A DNA stretch of 64,000 nt from Strongyloides papillosus (lineage: Eukaryota > Nematoda > Chromadorea > Rhabditida > Strongyloididae), in assembly GCA_005656395.1 (NCBI GenBank), contig SRSI01000035.1, positions 124,001 through 188,000 on the forward strand, read 5' to 3'. Shown here in pieces: positions 1 to 11,392 of this stretch. Under the pieces are notes generated by a model. It had not been told where the DNA came from. It worked only from the letters and a program-made list of their open reading frames with translations, and made no database searches. A program made the position numbers and the translations under genes. Position 1 is the stretch's first letter. The number at the start of each line of letters is the position of its first letter.

Positions 1-60
1 GTGAAAAATTATTATAAAAATAGAAAGTTTAAGTAAATAAAAGTACAGTATATTACTTAC

Positions 61-3000
61 CTTACTAATGACATTTAATGCTGTCATTTCCGAGTCTATA
101 ACTACTAATACCAAGCCAACTAATGCCAATACCAAACTCAGGTCACAAACATGGTTTCTTTTTTCAAACAATAACTTTCTATGACGGAATCTCATTTTTG
201 CTGTACTGTCACTGAAACCAAAATATAATTTTATAACTTGAAAAAATAGCAAAAAAATTCCATTTTTATATAAATACAAAAAAATATTAATATCTTAAGT
301 AGTGTCGGTCTACATACGTATATTTTTTATTTTTTACATAAAAATTTATCTTTTGACAATTTTCATTTTCAATGAAAACAACATGTTCTTATATTTTTTT
401 ATTTTATATTAATAATTTATCATATTTTTAATTGCCAATTTTAATATTGTATGAAAATATGAAATGTAAAGAAGAAAAATTCTTTTTTTCTTTTAGTTAA
501 TTTATAAAAAAAACCCACTATACTTAGAATTTTATGCACGAAAGGAAAAATGTAAACGTCAACTCAAGACATAGGGTTCCTAATAAAATCTAAAAATATT
601 AAATTATAACAAATTAGTAATTAGCTTATAAAATATATCCGGTAATAAATAAACTTTACCGGTCAATTAGTGAAATTGAATAAAGTTTTTAATACAATTT
701 AAAATAATTAAAATAATTATAGCTATATTATTAAGAATGTAATACAATTTTTCTACAATTTTTTTTTAAAATAAATAATTGTTTTTTATAAAAAAAATAT
801 GGGAAAAAAAATACCTTGTAATGGCAATACCATAACCGCTCTTTCGACGTTTCACTTTCCTTGTTACAATGGAACTTTTTGCAGTGTCACGAACAAGTGA
901 GTCCTGATCCAATGGATTTGGTGTCTCAAATTGTATGTCCCCGTTCCTTTTTTCATCTAAAATAAAAATAAAATTAAACGTTATATATAAAGAAGAAGAA
1001 GTAATTATATTTAGTAATTTGTACTTTTTATATTTTCATCCTCTGTAGAATCCATTTGTAAATTCCTTGTAGAAATAGGATTTTCATACCAATTAAAAGT
1101 TTTAAAGTTTATTATTTGTTGTTTATTAGAGTAAGGACAACATTTCATACAATGTTTCTTATAAGAACATCCTCTTAGAAAAGTTTCTGAATTTTGAGAA
1201 TGACAATATTTATGAAGTGAAAACGACCTTGTGGGAATTAATGGTCTTACAATATACTTTGGATGATAAACATCAAAGGACCGATGATTACAAACATCTT
1301 CTGAATACTTTAATTTAGGAGCTCTACTGGAACAACGGAATTTTCTAATGTTACTGGAACTGTGACACCTGTACGGCTTAAAATTAGCAGATAATCCTGT
1401 GGGTGTCTTTGGTGTCGCTTCTGTATTAGAAAGTTTATCATCTTTTTTATCACAAAATATAATAGAAGAGATAGAGTTTTTACTAGATGAGCATTTATAT
1501 CCTGTTTGTAAAGTATTTTCATCTTCAATAGTCTTGCTCCAGTATGAAAGTTGTGAACTAATGTCAAAAGTGTCTTTTTTCATATTTTTTATAAGTGGTT
1601 TCATAATAATAATAATTTTATAGATAAGTTTATAGAAATAATTATAATATTAGGTATATATCATTAACACATGTACTGGGTAAAGAAAACACCAAAGTTA
1701 TAAACTACAGTATAAGTATTATAAATTACAAAGCATATCCTAGTAATAAAATATGTATATATAATATATTATGCCATTTAACTAACGACAATTAAAATAG
1801 GTAAACTATAACTTTATTCACCTATAAAATACCATGCATTCTCAGGTAAAGATATAAAAAAGTGAAAAAGTATTTTAAAATTTTTGAATAATAATGTAGA
1901 AGAAAAAATTTATTTTTTTTTCTAAACAAATATAATGTATAAAGGATTATTTTTCCTTATATATAATTTATAAAAATAAAAATATAATATCTTAAATCAA
2001 CAGATTGTGTAGAGTTTCTAATCCGAAGATAAGTAGCACAACATCCTATGCAATGAGTTTTTATAAAAATATACCACCTGTTGTAGAGAAGAATTATATA
2101 TTATATACATATATTATGTACAATTTTTTTCAAAGACTTGAAAAAATATACAATGTTTAGAGAAAATGACATCTAATCTTCTTCATTATTTTCAGAGATT
2201 GAAGATATTTAATAAAGTTTTTTATATCATTAATATTAGTGTATTTTAATAACTTTTAGAACATTTAATTTTTTTTAATAGTCAGACAAATAAAACGTAC
2301 CATCGTAATCAAGAGATTTTTGTCGATTAAGATAAGTTTCGGAACCAGAGTCACGTTTACTTTTCCCTGATAACAGATGTCTATATTGATTCGTGTACCC
2401 AGAAACACGTAGAATATCGGAACTAACCTAAAAAAAAAGTTTTATTCAATGTCGTTAGTGATGATGGATATTTAATGTAAATTTTTTTATAAGTATATCT
2501 GTAGTAATAAAATGATGAATGAGATACTTACAATGAATAAAGAATCAGCTCTTCGTCTTCCTGTCTCCAGTGGTCTCAATAATGATTCAACCCCCTTGTT
2601 ATCTGTTAAACTTCTCCTAGAAGAAGTCATACTATCTCTCTTATGATTATATATACTGAGATTGAAAAATTTTATTGTTATGATAGTTAGTTAAAAAATG
2701 AGTTAAAATTATATAAAATAGGTTGGAGAAGGAAAATATCAAATAAAATAATATTTTTTAAACTTTTATAACCTTTTTAAATTTAATTTTCATTTAATGG
2801 CAACATTTCACATGTCTATTATAAAAAATTCATGTAATAGTAGGCTTACACTTCTTTTTTTTTCAATTAATAAAAAGTTCAACTATGACAAATTTTACCC
2901 TTTTTAAGTTTAATATAAATAATTAACTGTAATTACCAAAGCATTAACAATATATTAGCTATAAAAGTAACAAAGACAATCTTTAATTCTTTAAATAAAA

Positions 3001-4605
3001 GTATATTTACTTTCTCACATCAACAGATAAAAAACATAAATTTTAGCATCATTACTAGACATAAAAAAGTTTTTTTTTTGTCAAGAAATTTAATATTTTT
3101 TTATTTTGGACTTCACTTACTTGAGCTATCTGATTACTTTGAGGATGCAGCCTATTTGACAATTCTATCAAATTTCCATGAGAAACACTCCAATCGCAAT
3201 TACTACTATGGGACATTGGTATGCTATGGCATTGACAGGAAATGTTTCTATAAAAATAAAATAAATTTATTATATGAACAAATTAAAATTTAATTTTCAA
3301 GCTACTTTTATTATATCAAAAAAATATAAATAAATAGATAAAAGCTTTACAAAATAAAGTTTATATTTCCCTGGTACAAACACTAAAGGAAAAATTTAAT
3401 ATATCCTTTGTAACAATAATTTTAAAAGATATTTTTATTAACTATATAATATTTTATCAAAATTACATTTTGGGTAGTGGAGTGAAAACCTTTTTTTATT
3501 AGCAATAAATGTTTTATGTAGAATGTAATTGAATGAGTTGAAGTGAAATAAAAATCATAATTTTACTTTGAACAAAAATACAAACGCCATCATATGTTTT
3601 AGTAAAAACTTTTTTTATAAAAGCTTTGATAGATAGAATTATTATGCCGAAATAATATGAATCTACAATGTATATACATCACAACAATTAATAAATATAT
3701 GTAGATTAATTCAAAATTAATTACCAATGGCATTTTAAAACATAAATGGCAATTAGTATTTTTTAATATTGAAATATCAAAAATTTTTTATTTTACCACA
3801 AATATTGATATAATGAAAGGCAAACGATATTAATATTATGTTAACTTACGATACTCTAGGAGAGGTAGAATCATCAAGAGTAGCTCCTTTCAAAAGAACT
3901 CTCTCGTTACTTTTGGTGCACATCTTTTTTTCGGATTTTTGATTTGGTAAATCACAAACATCAATTCTGGAAGCATGCATTAGAAAATAAAATTTATAAC
4001 AATAATTATTATTATTGGAAAATCTAAAATAAATTATGTTCTTTTAAATAGATGTTTTTTATTTACTAATGTCATAACAAATAGACAAAAAAACTCAACT
4101 TAACCTTTCTATATCATATTGAAATGGTGTTATTTATAAAAATAAATTGGAAAATTCTTTTTTTAACAACCATTACCACTTTTATATATTTTTAAATGAA
4201 ACAACTATATATATGTATATAATTGAATTTAAAAATATTTCAGCTAATAAAATTATTTCAAATTAAACAAAATTAGGGTTAATTTTTTTAATAAAATTTC
4301 CAATTAATTATGAAATTAAATATTTATTACTTACTTATTATAATTACTGCATTTCGATGTAGTTGGTGATAGGCAATTTGCAGAAAAAGAAACATTAGCT
4401 AAAGAGGGATAAGAAATATATATTAATAAAATTAAAAAATTAAACTATAAATTAACTTACGATTTTGATATGATAATCTAACTAAATTCCTTCTCTCGAT
4501 ATTCTTTTTACATATAGAACAAATTTGAGTAATACTGTTAGTTGAAGCTGATGACCTTAATGTTGGTATTTGAAGGAATTCACTGTTTTTCCACCCATCT
4601 TCCAT
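61..4605 (-). CDS. Small-conductance Ca2+-activated K+ channel (SK/KCNL), N-terminal part
   Basis: Plasma-membrane potassium channel opened by calmodulin-sensed Ca2+. Eight exons read in one continuous frame on the minus strand: 4461-4605 (ATG at 4605), 4335-4398, 3850-3966, 3121-3247, 2532-2639, 2301-2427, 815-956 and 61-211, all with GT/AG borders. The first seven encode a Ser/Lys/Arg-rich cytoplasmic N-terminus with an early CxxC pair. The last encodes RKLLFEKRNHVCDLSLVLAL and a hydrophobic segment ending VIDSEMTAL, which matches the SK-family S1 region (LFEKRKR.SDY...VIE.EL). S2-S6, the pore and the calmodulin-binding domain would lie left of the window, because the final exon ends in a good donor (GTAAGT at position 60 downwards). 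The long spliced N-terminus suggests several isoforms. The family call rests on the S1 segment only, but the match is specific. Confidence 0.83.
1011..1604 (-). CDS. 197-codon ORF inside an SK-channel intron (alternative exon or nested gene)
   Basis: An open frame on the same strand as the channel gene, lying wholly in the intron between its 2301-2427 and 815-956 exons. The product is Ser/Lys/Cys-rich (several Cys, e.g. SYKKHCMKCCPYS) and resembles no family I know. Its composition is like the channel's cytoplasmic N-terminus. A GTACAA donor near the end would leave phase 1, which is what the 815-956 exon accepts. An internal acceptor (TTTACAAACAG) would also accept phase 1 from the upstream exon. 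It could therefore be a cassette exon, or an alternative first exon starting at 1604. It may also be chance, since no conserved domain supports it. Confidence 0.35.
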   Translation of the reverse strand: MKPLIKNMKKDTFDISSQLSYWSKTIEDENTLQTGYKCSSSKNSISSIIFCDKKDDKLSNTEATPKTPTGLSANFKPYRCHSSSNIRKFRCSSRAPKLKYSEDVCNHRSFDVYHPKYIVRPLIPTRSFSLHKYCHSQNSETFLRGCSYKKHCMKCCPYSNKQQIINFKTFNWYENPISTRNLQMDSTEDENIKSTNY

Positions 4606-4888
4606 TATTGTATCACAACAGTATTTACATTACCAGTATACTTATCAATAAATATGGTACTATTTAAATAACAACAATATTTCTATACTAAAAACAATAA
4701 TCATAATATTAATTATTCATCCGAAAGTATATAATTTAACAAAAAATTAATGACACATAAAAAACACCACCAGAAGACGGGATAAAAAACTTAATATAAT
4801 TAAACAGGAAGTGATAAAAAAGAATGCAAAATAGAAAAGTAGATAATGTTTTCAACGAAAGCTAAAGTTTAATGTATCGTCATTATGT

Positions 4889-4896
4889 TGACGTCA
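4889..4896. promoter_or_regulatory. Palindromic CRE site upstream of the SK channel gene
   Basis: A perfect TGACGTCA palindrome, the canonical CREB/ATF binding site, lies about 285 bp upstream of the channel start codon in a very AT-rich background. Function is inferred from position and perfect match only. Confidence 0.35.
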
Positions 4897-6871
4897 AAAA
4901 ATTGAGCTGTGTTGATAAATACTTTTAATAAACTTTAACTTTCAAAATCAGAACAAGAAAATTAAAGTGTCATTAAAATTTATTAAGGTAATTATGTGAA
5001 ATTTTTAATAATAAACACTATTTATGGTAAGATTTTCTTTACAACCATTATTTTAATTGTGAAAAAGAAAAAAACGATAATAAAAAATATATAATTAAAT
5101 ATTTTTTTTTCAATATAACATGGTAAAAAAGGAGATAATACAAGTATGAATAGTTCATTATTATGAAATAACATTTCTTTATACTGATAAATAAAAGGTG
5201 TGTTGTATTTTTTTCCTTTATATAATAGCATATTTCATTTTACCGTTTATAAATAATTAATTTTATTATTTCTTTATTTTTATTCTATGATTTTAGAATA
5301 AAGTAATTAAAAATTGCTTCGTGGTATATATAAATATTAATATTATTATTAAAAATAAAAAGAATAACACACTTATTACACAATAACATATCATTTTCAT
5401 AACTGATTAAGGGATTTAATTTATAACCACTTTCCAGCTGTTTATGATTTTTTGGGATAAATGATAAGTTATAGAGAAAATAAAATTAAGAGATAAGAGA
5501 GAGGAAAAAGCAGTAATATATATCCCATTAATGTTAGAATAATTATCATTAAATTGAGGAGAAACATCTATATTTCCTACACAAATTCTTTACATATCTT
5601 ATTGGAAAATGATTTTAGATAGCTTAAATCATTATTAAGAATAAATTTAATAATATATTACATGTACTTTAGTGGTTGATAAAGTGAAAATAAAATTATA
5701 TGATATAAAATATATGTGAACAATAACTTATATTACATATAAAACATATAAAATAAATAAATTATAAAGACATTATCTTTTTTTGAAGATGAAAAAAAAA
5801 AGATTAAATATAAAAGTTCTATGTTTTTTTTATATAAATAAGATAAAATGGTAAAAAAAGATGAATGTAAAGATAAAGAAAGATGAAGTAATAACTCATG
5901 GTATCAGAAACTATAAGCAATCAAATTGACATATAACTCCTTTAACCATCAAATAAAAAAATATACATTACTTATTTGAGGCATTATTCTTTTCCCCACT
6001 AACAATTCTACAGTTATCTTATTTTAAATTCATTTTAAATGTTGATAAAAGCAGATGATATAATTTAAGGGCAACTATCAAATGTGACTGAGTAAATCTA
6101 ATAAAATGGATCATTTTATGATTCTTTTTTACACATAACTTATACTTTTCGTTTCTCCCCTTATTCTTAAAATATAATAAATATGAAGGAACATTTGAAA
6201 GATAATTTATAACCATTTAAACATATATTCACAAAATTTTTTATCGTAAAAAAATACCAAATTTTAATCCAATATTTATGTATGTCATTAATCTTTTAAT
6301 TATAATCACAAAAATTTATATAATAAATAATTTTTAATTATTTGCTCTCACATATAAATGGATGTTATAATACTACGATTAGGGACTCCAAAATCCATAA
6401 ATATCTAAAAATACACATAAACATATCTAAATATAAAGTAAAAAATTAATTATAAAAAGAATGACATTTTATACAGGAAAGTGTATTATATCTTTTCTAC
6501 ATAAAGAAATATCATTTAATAAAAACCACATCCTTTTTCCCTTCTTAAATATCCCACCCTTTTTATGTTAGCAGTTAAAAAGTGTATGTGAAAATTAAAA
6601 GTACTTTTTTCTACAATTATAGTACATGTTTATACCAAAAATATTACTTTCATTTATATAAAAAAAATTTAACATATATATAGTGTATATAAAATATAAC
6701 ATATGACAATGGTTGAAAAAAAATAACTATATATAACATGATTTCTGAAAGAATGATGCAAAAAAATATTACGAGTTCATTTATAAAATTAACTTTAATG
6801 ATTTGTTCTTGTTAAAATGACTTTTTTTAATGAAAATATATTCGGGTAATATGACAAAAATGTAGTAACAA
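4897..6871. other. Intergenic, no gene recognised
   Basis: About 2 kb of very AT-rich DNA between the channel promoter region and the 3' end of the GYF gene. The only open frames are short, Phe/Lys/Ile-rich translations of A/T runs without domains or splice structure. I see no RNA gene or repeat here. Confidence 0.6.
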
Positions 6872-8043
6872 TTAGAACTCTTCTTTGTTGTTGTTGATTA
6901 TTTGTATTTTCACACCTAACATACTTTCAATTAATTCAGTTACTGTTTTGGCAGTTACTTTTATCACCGTTTGTGTACCAATATCAGAGGTAGTTTTTTT
7001 CAACTCATCTGTTGATGTTCCTATATCAATTGTATGGGGAGTTGGTTTTTTATCTTCAACCCATGGGGCATCGGATGTTGATGTGGAGGCATCTGATGTC
7101 AATGATACATTATTATTTGATTCATCAAAATTTTCAGAGCTCGTTGGGGAGTAATTTAATGAGTTCTCCATACCATTACCTATAAATGTGAGTAATTATT
7201 AATAATTATTTTTTTTACCTTGTACATTATTAATGTCCATTCCATATGATGATGGATTATTTACTATTTCAAGTGGATTGGGTAAGTGTTGTGATATTAC
7301 AGGAATTGGATTATATGGAACCATATGTGGTGGAATGGCTGGATGGAAAAATGGAGTACCACCGGTATGTGGAATAAAAAAAGGATTTTTATTAAGTCTT
7401 TCATGGTATTCATAAAGATCTCCAGTTGGTGGTAAGTGATGACTATTAAAATGTTGATTATGGCTTGGTTGTTGGATAGATTCAAAAGATGAGATGTCAC
7501 ATTTAAACGGGCACTGGAAATGAGAATAATATAGGAAAATAATATATATTTTAATATAATGATAATTGACAATTTTTAATACTGTAGGACATATCAAAAC
7601 TACCCAAGACACTTAACATTTCCAATATCTGGGCCCTTTATTATAGTTCATACATATTCCATTAGGAAAATGTCTTGTTTTAGCACTATATAAAAATTCT
7701 GGATGCAATTACATTTTTATTGGAGCAAAAAAATGTTGATAAGAGTGCATTTCAAAAGTACAAAAATTTAATTTTTTTTACATAAACTTACATCACCGTT
7801 TAATGCACGTTTATAATCCATGAGTCTATGAAAGTGACGATCTTCTTCTCCCCTTATTAGAACATACTCACCGATATATCCATTTTCTGACCATACTCTC
7901 ATATCATGTGAAGTATATGGTCCATAAATAACATGATCATTCCCACAATAGTACCATTTTTTTCTACCATCTTCAGAAGGATTTGGAGGTGTGACTGTTC
8001 CTGGTGATGATGTCATTTCAGTTCTATTGTTAGTAATAGTCAT
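6872..8043 (-). CDS. GYF-domain adaptor protein
   Basis: Three exons in phase: 7792-8043, 7219-7513 and 6872-7179, giving about 285 residues. Residues 30-80 form a GYF domain: KKWYYCGNDHVIYGPYTSHD followed by MRVWSENGYIG carries the W-Y...GPY...M..W..GY signature that binds proline-rich peptides (PPG[F/W/Y/I/L/M]). The middle exon is rich in Pro, His and Asn, and the last is Ser/Thr/Asp-rich with repeated DIGT motifs, so the rest is probably disordered. GYF proteins (GIGYF, CD2BP2) act in translational repression or spliceosome assembly; I cannot say which type this is. It starts 100 bp after the stop of a CCDC97 gene on the same strand and has its own splice acceptor before the ATG, so it looks like the second gene of an operon. 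Confidence 0.88.
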
Positions 8044-8074
8044 ATTAGTTATGAATACAAAAACTTATAAACAC

Positions 8075-8088
8075 CTAAAATAACAAAC
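8075..8088 (-). promoter_or_regulatory. Trans-splice acceptor between CCDC97 and GYF genes
   Basis: The minus strand reads GTTTGTTATTTTAG, ending at 8075, 31 bases before the GYF start codon and about 70 bases after the CCDC97 stop. No upstream exon of the GYF gene is needed, so this acceptor most likely receives a spliced leader. This matches nematode operons, where downstream mRNAs are released by trans-splicing. Confidence 0.6.
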
Positions 8089-8143
8089 TTTAATTTACAA
8101 ACAAAAATATGTTAATAATTAAAAATATATAAATAATCGTAGA

Positions 8144-8968
8144 TTAATCTTCTTCAAAATACGAATCCTCGAGATCTTGTTCCTTTATACGATTAATTTT
8201 CTTATTTCCCTTTATTTTATAGGAATTGTAGTCAAAGAATTCAGTATCTTCTCCATTGATGAAACGTTGCTTCATAATATTTAGAAATTCATTTCTCAAA
8301 AATTCTTTGTCAGAGTCATTATTATCCTCCTCCTGTGGAATTCTATCATCTTCCTCCAGTAAACTAACATTACCATTTATAACAACTTCTTCATACAACT
8401 ACAAAATAAATAATTTTAAATAGGTGTTTTAATAAAAAATAACTACCTCTTTAATATTACTACAACGAACTTTTCTTTGACTAATTCTTTCAGAATCATT
8501 AAATTGTTGCATGACACCAGAAAAACCACTATTTATAGGATTAGGTTTCAATCCCTCCTTCTCAACATCGTTTAAATATTTCCCAATCATTGTATCATAT
8601 AATTGTGGATCTCTCTCACGCATCTTTTTATCAGAAAAAAAATCTGTTGTTGTTGATAATTCCTCATACATCATCCACCTATCATTTCTAACACTAACAT
8701 TTACACCATTATTTTTTTTGGCTTTCTCATAAGCAACTTTCATTCTCATAACATAAGAGTCATCCTCTTTGGAACCATCAGATTTGTGGTAAAATAATTC
8801 AAATTGCGATGGTGATATATAAGATGAAAAGGTAATGATAAACTTTAATTTACTACCCTCATATAACTTCTTGATTTCTCTCAATTTGTCATCTTTGTTT
8901 TTTATATCATCATCACATTTCTCCATTTCATTTTCAACAATTTGATGAAACAACTCTTCAAGACTCAT
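8144..8968 (-). CDS. CCDC97-domain protein (SF3B/U2 snRNP-associated)
   Basis: Two exons joined in phase 0: 8447-8968 and 8144-8398, about 258 residues. The central part has NDRWMMYEEL...DFFSDKKMRERDPQLYDTMI, the conserved N-R-[RW]-x2-[ML]..L...DYFS...M..R.P.LY...IG.YL block of CCDC97. The C-terminus has FLRNEFLNIMKQRFINGED followed by FFDYNSY and an acidic SYFEED ending, the typical end of the family. CCDC97 is reported to associate with the SF3B splicing complex in other animals; the nuclear role here is inferred from that. Being upstream of a GYF-domain gene in a putative operon fits a shared RNA-processing theme. Confidence 0.83.
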
Positions 8969-9318
8969 AATACAAATAGAAAAAATAAACAGAAGGAGAT
9001 CGAAAGAGAGAAAAAGTTTATGTAGTAAAAAATTTTTTAATAAAATTAAGATATTAAAATATTGATAAAATTTTGGGTAACAAAAAATTATCGATAAAAT
9101 ATGTGAAGAATTAAAAAAAATAGTTGCAAAAACAAAGTTTTATTAATACCCAGAAAAGATGGAGTGGAGGCGTAATTCAAAATGACGTCTTATAGCGATT
9201 TGCAAATAAGCAAATGCCAGTACTCTGTGCTCTCAAACATTCAACATTTGATAAATAACACTTTACTTTGTTTAAAATTAAAAAAATTAACTTAATTATA
9301 TTTATATATATTGTTCTA
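8969..9318. other. Divergent promoter region (CCDC97 operon / SSADH)
   Basis: A 350-bp gap between the minus-strand CCDC97 start and the plus-strand dehydrogenase leader. It includes an unusually mixed-composition patch (about 9160-9245) with a CRE-like TGACGTCT at 9183-9190, in contrast to the A/T runs around it. This is the probable shared promoter for both directions. Confidence 0.4.
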
Positions 9319-9329
9319 ATTATTTATAG
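9319..9329 (+). promoter_or_regulatory. Probable trans-splice acceptor of the SSADH mRNA
   Basis: The sequence ATTATTTATAG ends at 9329, six bases before the ATG at 9336. No upstream coding exon is needed, so a spliced leader is the likely 5' end. Confidence 0.5.
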
Positions 9330-9335
9330 GAATCA

Positions 9336-10920
9336 ATGAAGAGCCAGTTGCTTGGTAATTTGAAAAGATTCTCTATTACTGGATCACGTTTTGTGGAGAC
9401 GACCCTCCTCCCAAAAGGAGGAAAAGCATTTATTAATGGTAAATTTATTATTTACTATATTGTATTTATTTAAAAATAATAAAATATAAACTTATTATTT
9501 ATTTATAGGAGAATGGATGAAATCAATGTCTAAGACAACTTTCCCAGTAATGGATCCTTATACAAGAGAAACAATTTGCGAAGTCTCAAATTGTGGTCCA
9601 TCAGATGCCCAACTTGCTGTTCAATCTTCAAAAGAAGCCTTCGGAAATTGGTCATCAAATTATACAGCCAAACAACGCGGTGCAATACTATCAAAATGGG
9701 GAAAGCTTTTGATGAAAAATCAAGCTTCTCTTGGTGAGTTAATGACACGTGAGCAAGGAAAACCACTAGCAGAAGCCAAAGGAGAGATAGCCTATGCAGC
9801 ATCATACTTAGATTTCTACGCAGCTGAGGCAATGAGAGTATACGGTCAAGTTGTACCACCTTCTCAATTGAATAGATCACACATCCATGTTAGAGAACCT
9901 ATCGGTGTTGTTGCTGTTATCACACCATGGAATTTCCCAACAGCTATGATAGCAAGAAAAGCTGCTGCAGCATTAGCTGTCGGTTGCACTATGGTTGTAA
10001 AACCAGCTGAAGATACACCTTTATCAGCATTAGCTTTTGCTGAGTTGGGTGAAGAGTCTGGAATACCAAGTGGTGTGTTGAACGTTATCCCTGCTGATCT
10101 TGAAAATACTATAGAAATATCAAAATATTTGTGCGGATCAAAGAGTGTTGACGCTGTTTCATTTACTGGAAGTACAGAGGTTGGTAAAATATTGCTCCAA
10201 CAAAGTGCTTCAACTGTCAAAAGAGTATGCCTTGAACTCGGTGGTAATGCTCCATTTATTGTTTTTGAAAGTGCTGATATTGAGAAAGCTGTATCAGGTA
10301 TTATGGCATCTAAATTTAGGTGTTCTGGACAAACATGTGTCTCGGCTAATAGAATTTTAGTTCATGAGAAGGTTCACGATGAGTTTGTTGAGAAGTTGAC
10401 AACACAAATTCAGAAATTAAAGGTTGGATATGGATTGGATGAGGGCATCAATTTTGGTCCATTGATAAATGATAAAGCTGTTGAGAAGGTTTCAAGACTT
10501 ATTGCAGATGCAAAAAATAAAGGTGGAACCGTAGCTTTAGGGGGAGAAATAGCAACTGAAGGCACAACACTATTTTCACCAACACTAATCACAGGTGTAA
10601 CCAAGGATATGAATATAGCACATGAAGAGATATTTGGACCAGTTGTGGCAATACAAAAATTCTCAACAGAAGAAGAGGCACTGACAATTGCTAACGGTAC
10701 AAGATCAGGATTAGCTAGTTATTTTTACTCACAAGATATTCAACAGATATTTAGAGTTCAAAGAGCCTTACAATTTGGTATGGTTGGAGTTAATGAAGGT
10801 TTGATATCATGTAGTGAAGCTGCATTTGGTGGTGTCAAGGAAAGTGGTATGGGACGTGAAGGTGGTACACAGGGAATTGATGAATTTACACAATGGAAAT
10901 ATATATGCCAAACATATTAG
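9336..10920 (+). CDS. alh-7: Succinate-semialdehyde dehydrogenase, mitochondrial (ALDH5A1 family)
   Basis: Oxidises succinate semialdehyde to succinate with NAD(P)+, the last step of GABA degradation, feeding the TCA cycle. Two exons: 9336-9438 and 9509-10920, joined in phase (…FING|EWMK), about 504 residues, the usual length for the family. The first ~20 residues (MKSQLLGNLKRFSITGSRF) are basic and amphipathic, typical of a mitochondrial presequence. Aldehyde dehydrogenase marks are all present: ITPWNFPTAM and VKPAEDTPLSA for cofactor binding, FTGSTEVGK, the general base Glu in LELGGNAPF, the catalytic Cys in SGQTCVSANR, and EEIFGPV. The frame is clean. The gene symbol follows the C. elegans orthologue by family resemblance, not by a search. 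Confidence 0.94.
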
Positions 10921-10964
10921 AATTTTTTATTGACTTCTAAGGATATTTTATTATAATATAGTCT

Positions 10965-10970
10965 AATAAA
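10965..10970 (+). terminator. Poly(A) signal of the SSADH gene
   Basis: AATAAA, 45 bases after the SSADH stop codon and just before the convergent neighbouring gene's 3' end. Confidence 0.6.
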
Positions 10971-10998
10971 GTATTATCTTTTTTCCTTTTAAAATTCG

Positions 10999-11348
10999 TT
11001 ACTTCAGTGATTTACGCTAAAAAAAATGATAGTTATAGAAAGATTGTTCCTGAGGGTACTTACGATATCATCGGGATTAGCTCTGTTAGTAAGGTACTCA
11101 GAAATTTCTTTAGCATGATTACCATGTCCTCTAGCGAGGATTCTTTCAATGGCTTCTCTATCACGACTATTTAAATTTGGCCAAATGACAGTATTCTTGA
11201 TATCTTCATTTTCCCTCAGAGCAACACGACATCTTCCGTATTGAAGTTTGTTACTTGCACATGAAGCTTTGAATCCACTAACAACATTGAGATTAAAAGT
11301 CATCAAAAGCATAACAGTTATCAATATAAAAGAAAATAAATATTTCAT
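10999..11348 (-). CDS. Small secreted protein, function unknown
   Basis: Two exons: 11064-11348 and a tiny last exon 10999-11016 encoding RKSLK-stop, joined in phase 0 after ...NPDDI. The intron has GTAAGT and TTTTTTTTAG borders. Without splicing the frame would run into a hydrophobic tail encoded by the intron, so the spliced 100-residue form is preferred. Residues 1-25 (MKYLFSFILITVMLLMTFNL...SG) are a clear signal peptide. The mature part is about 75 residues, basic and probably helical, with two cysteines (ASCASNKLQYGRC). I do not recognise a family. A TATA box sits just upstream and the gene is convergent with SSADH. Confidence 0.72.
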
Positions 11349-11383
11349 TTTTATAATTATTCACCCAGTAGTTTTTAAATCTC

Positions 11384-11392
11384 ATTTATATA
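11384..11392 (-). promoter_or_regulatory. TATA box of the small secreted protein gene
   Basis: The minus strand reads TATATAAAT about 36-44 bases before the ATG at 11348. The short leader and TATA suggest a direct promoter rather than trans-splicing. Confidence 0.5.

Noticed and set aside
5022..5231. 69-codon minus-strand ORF
   Set aside because: Phe/Ile/Lys-rich translation of A/T runs. No domain, splice or promoter support.
9530..10604. Several ORFs overlapping SSADH in other frames
   Set aside because: They are shadows of the conserved SSADH coding sequence.
11004..11063. Unspliced hydrophobic C-terminus of the small secreted protein
   Set aside because: A GTAAGT donor and a TTTTTTTTAG acceptor remove it and give a clean short last exon in phase.
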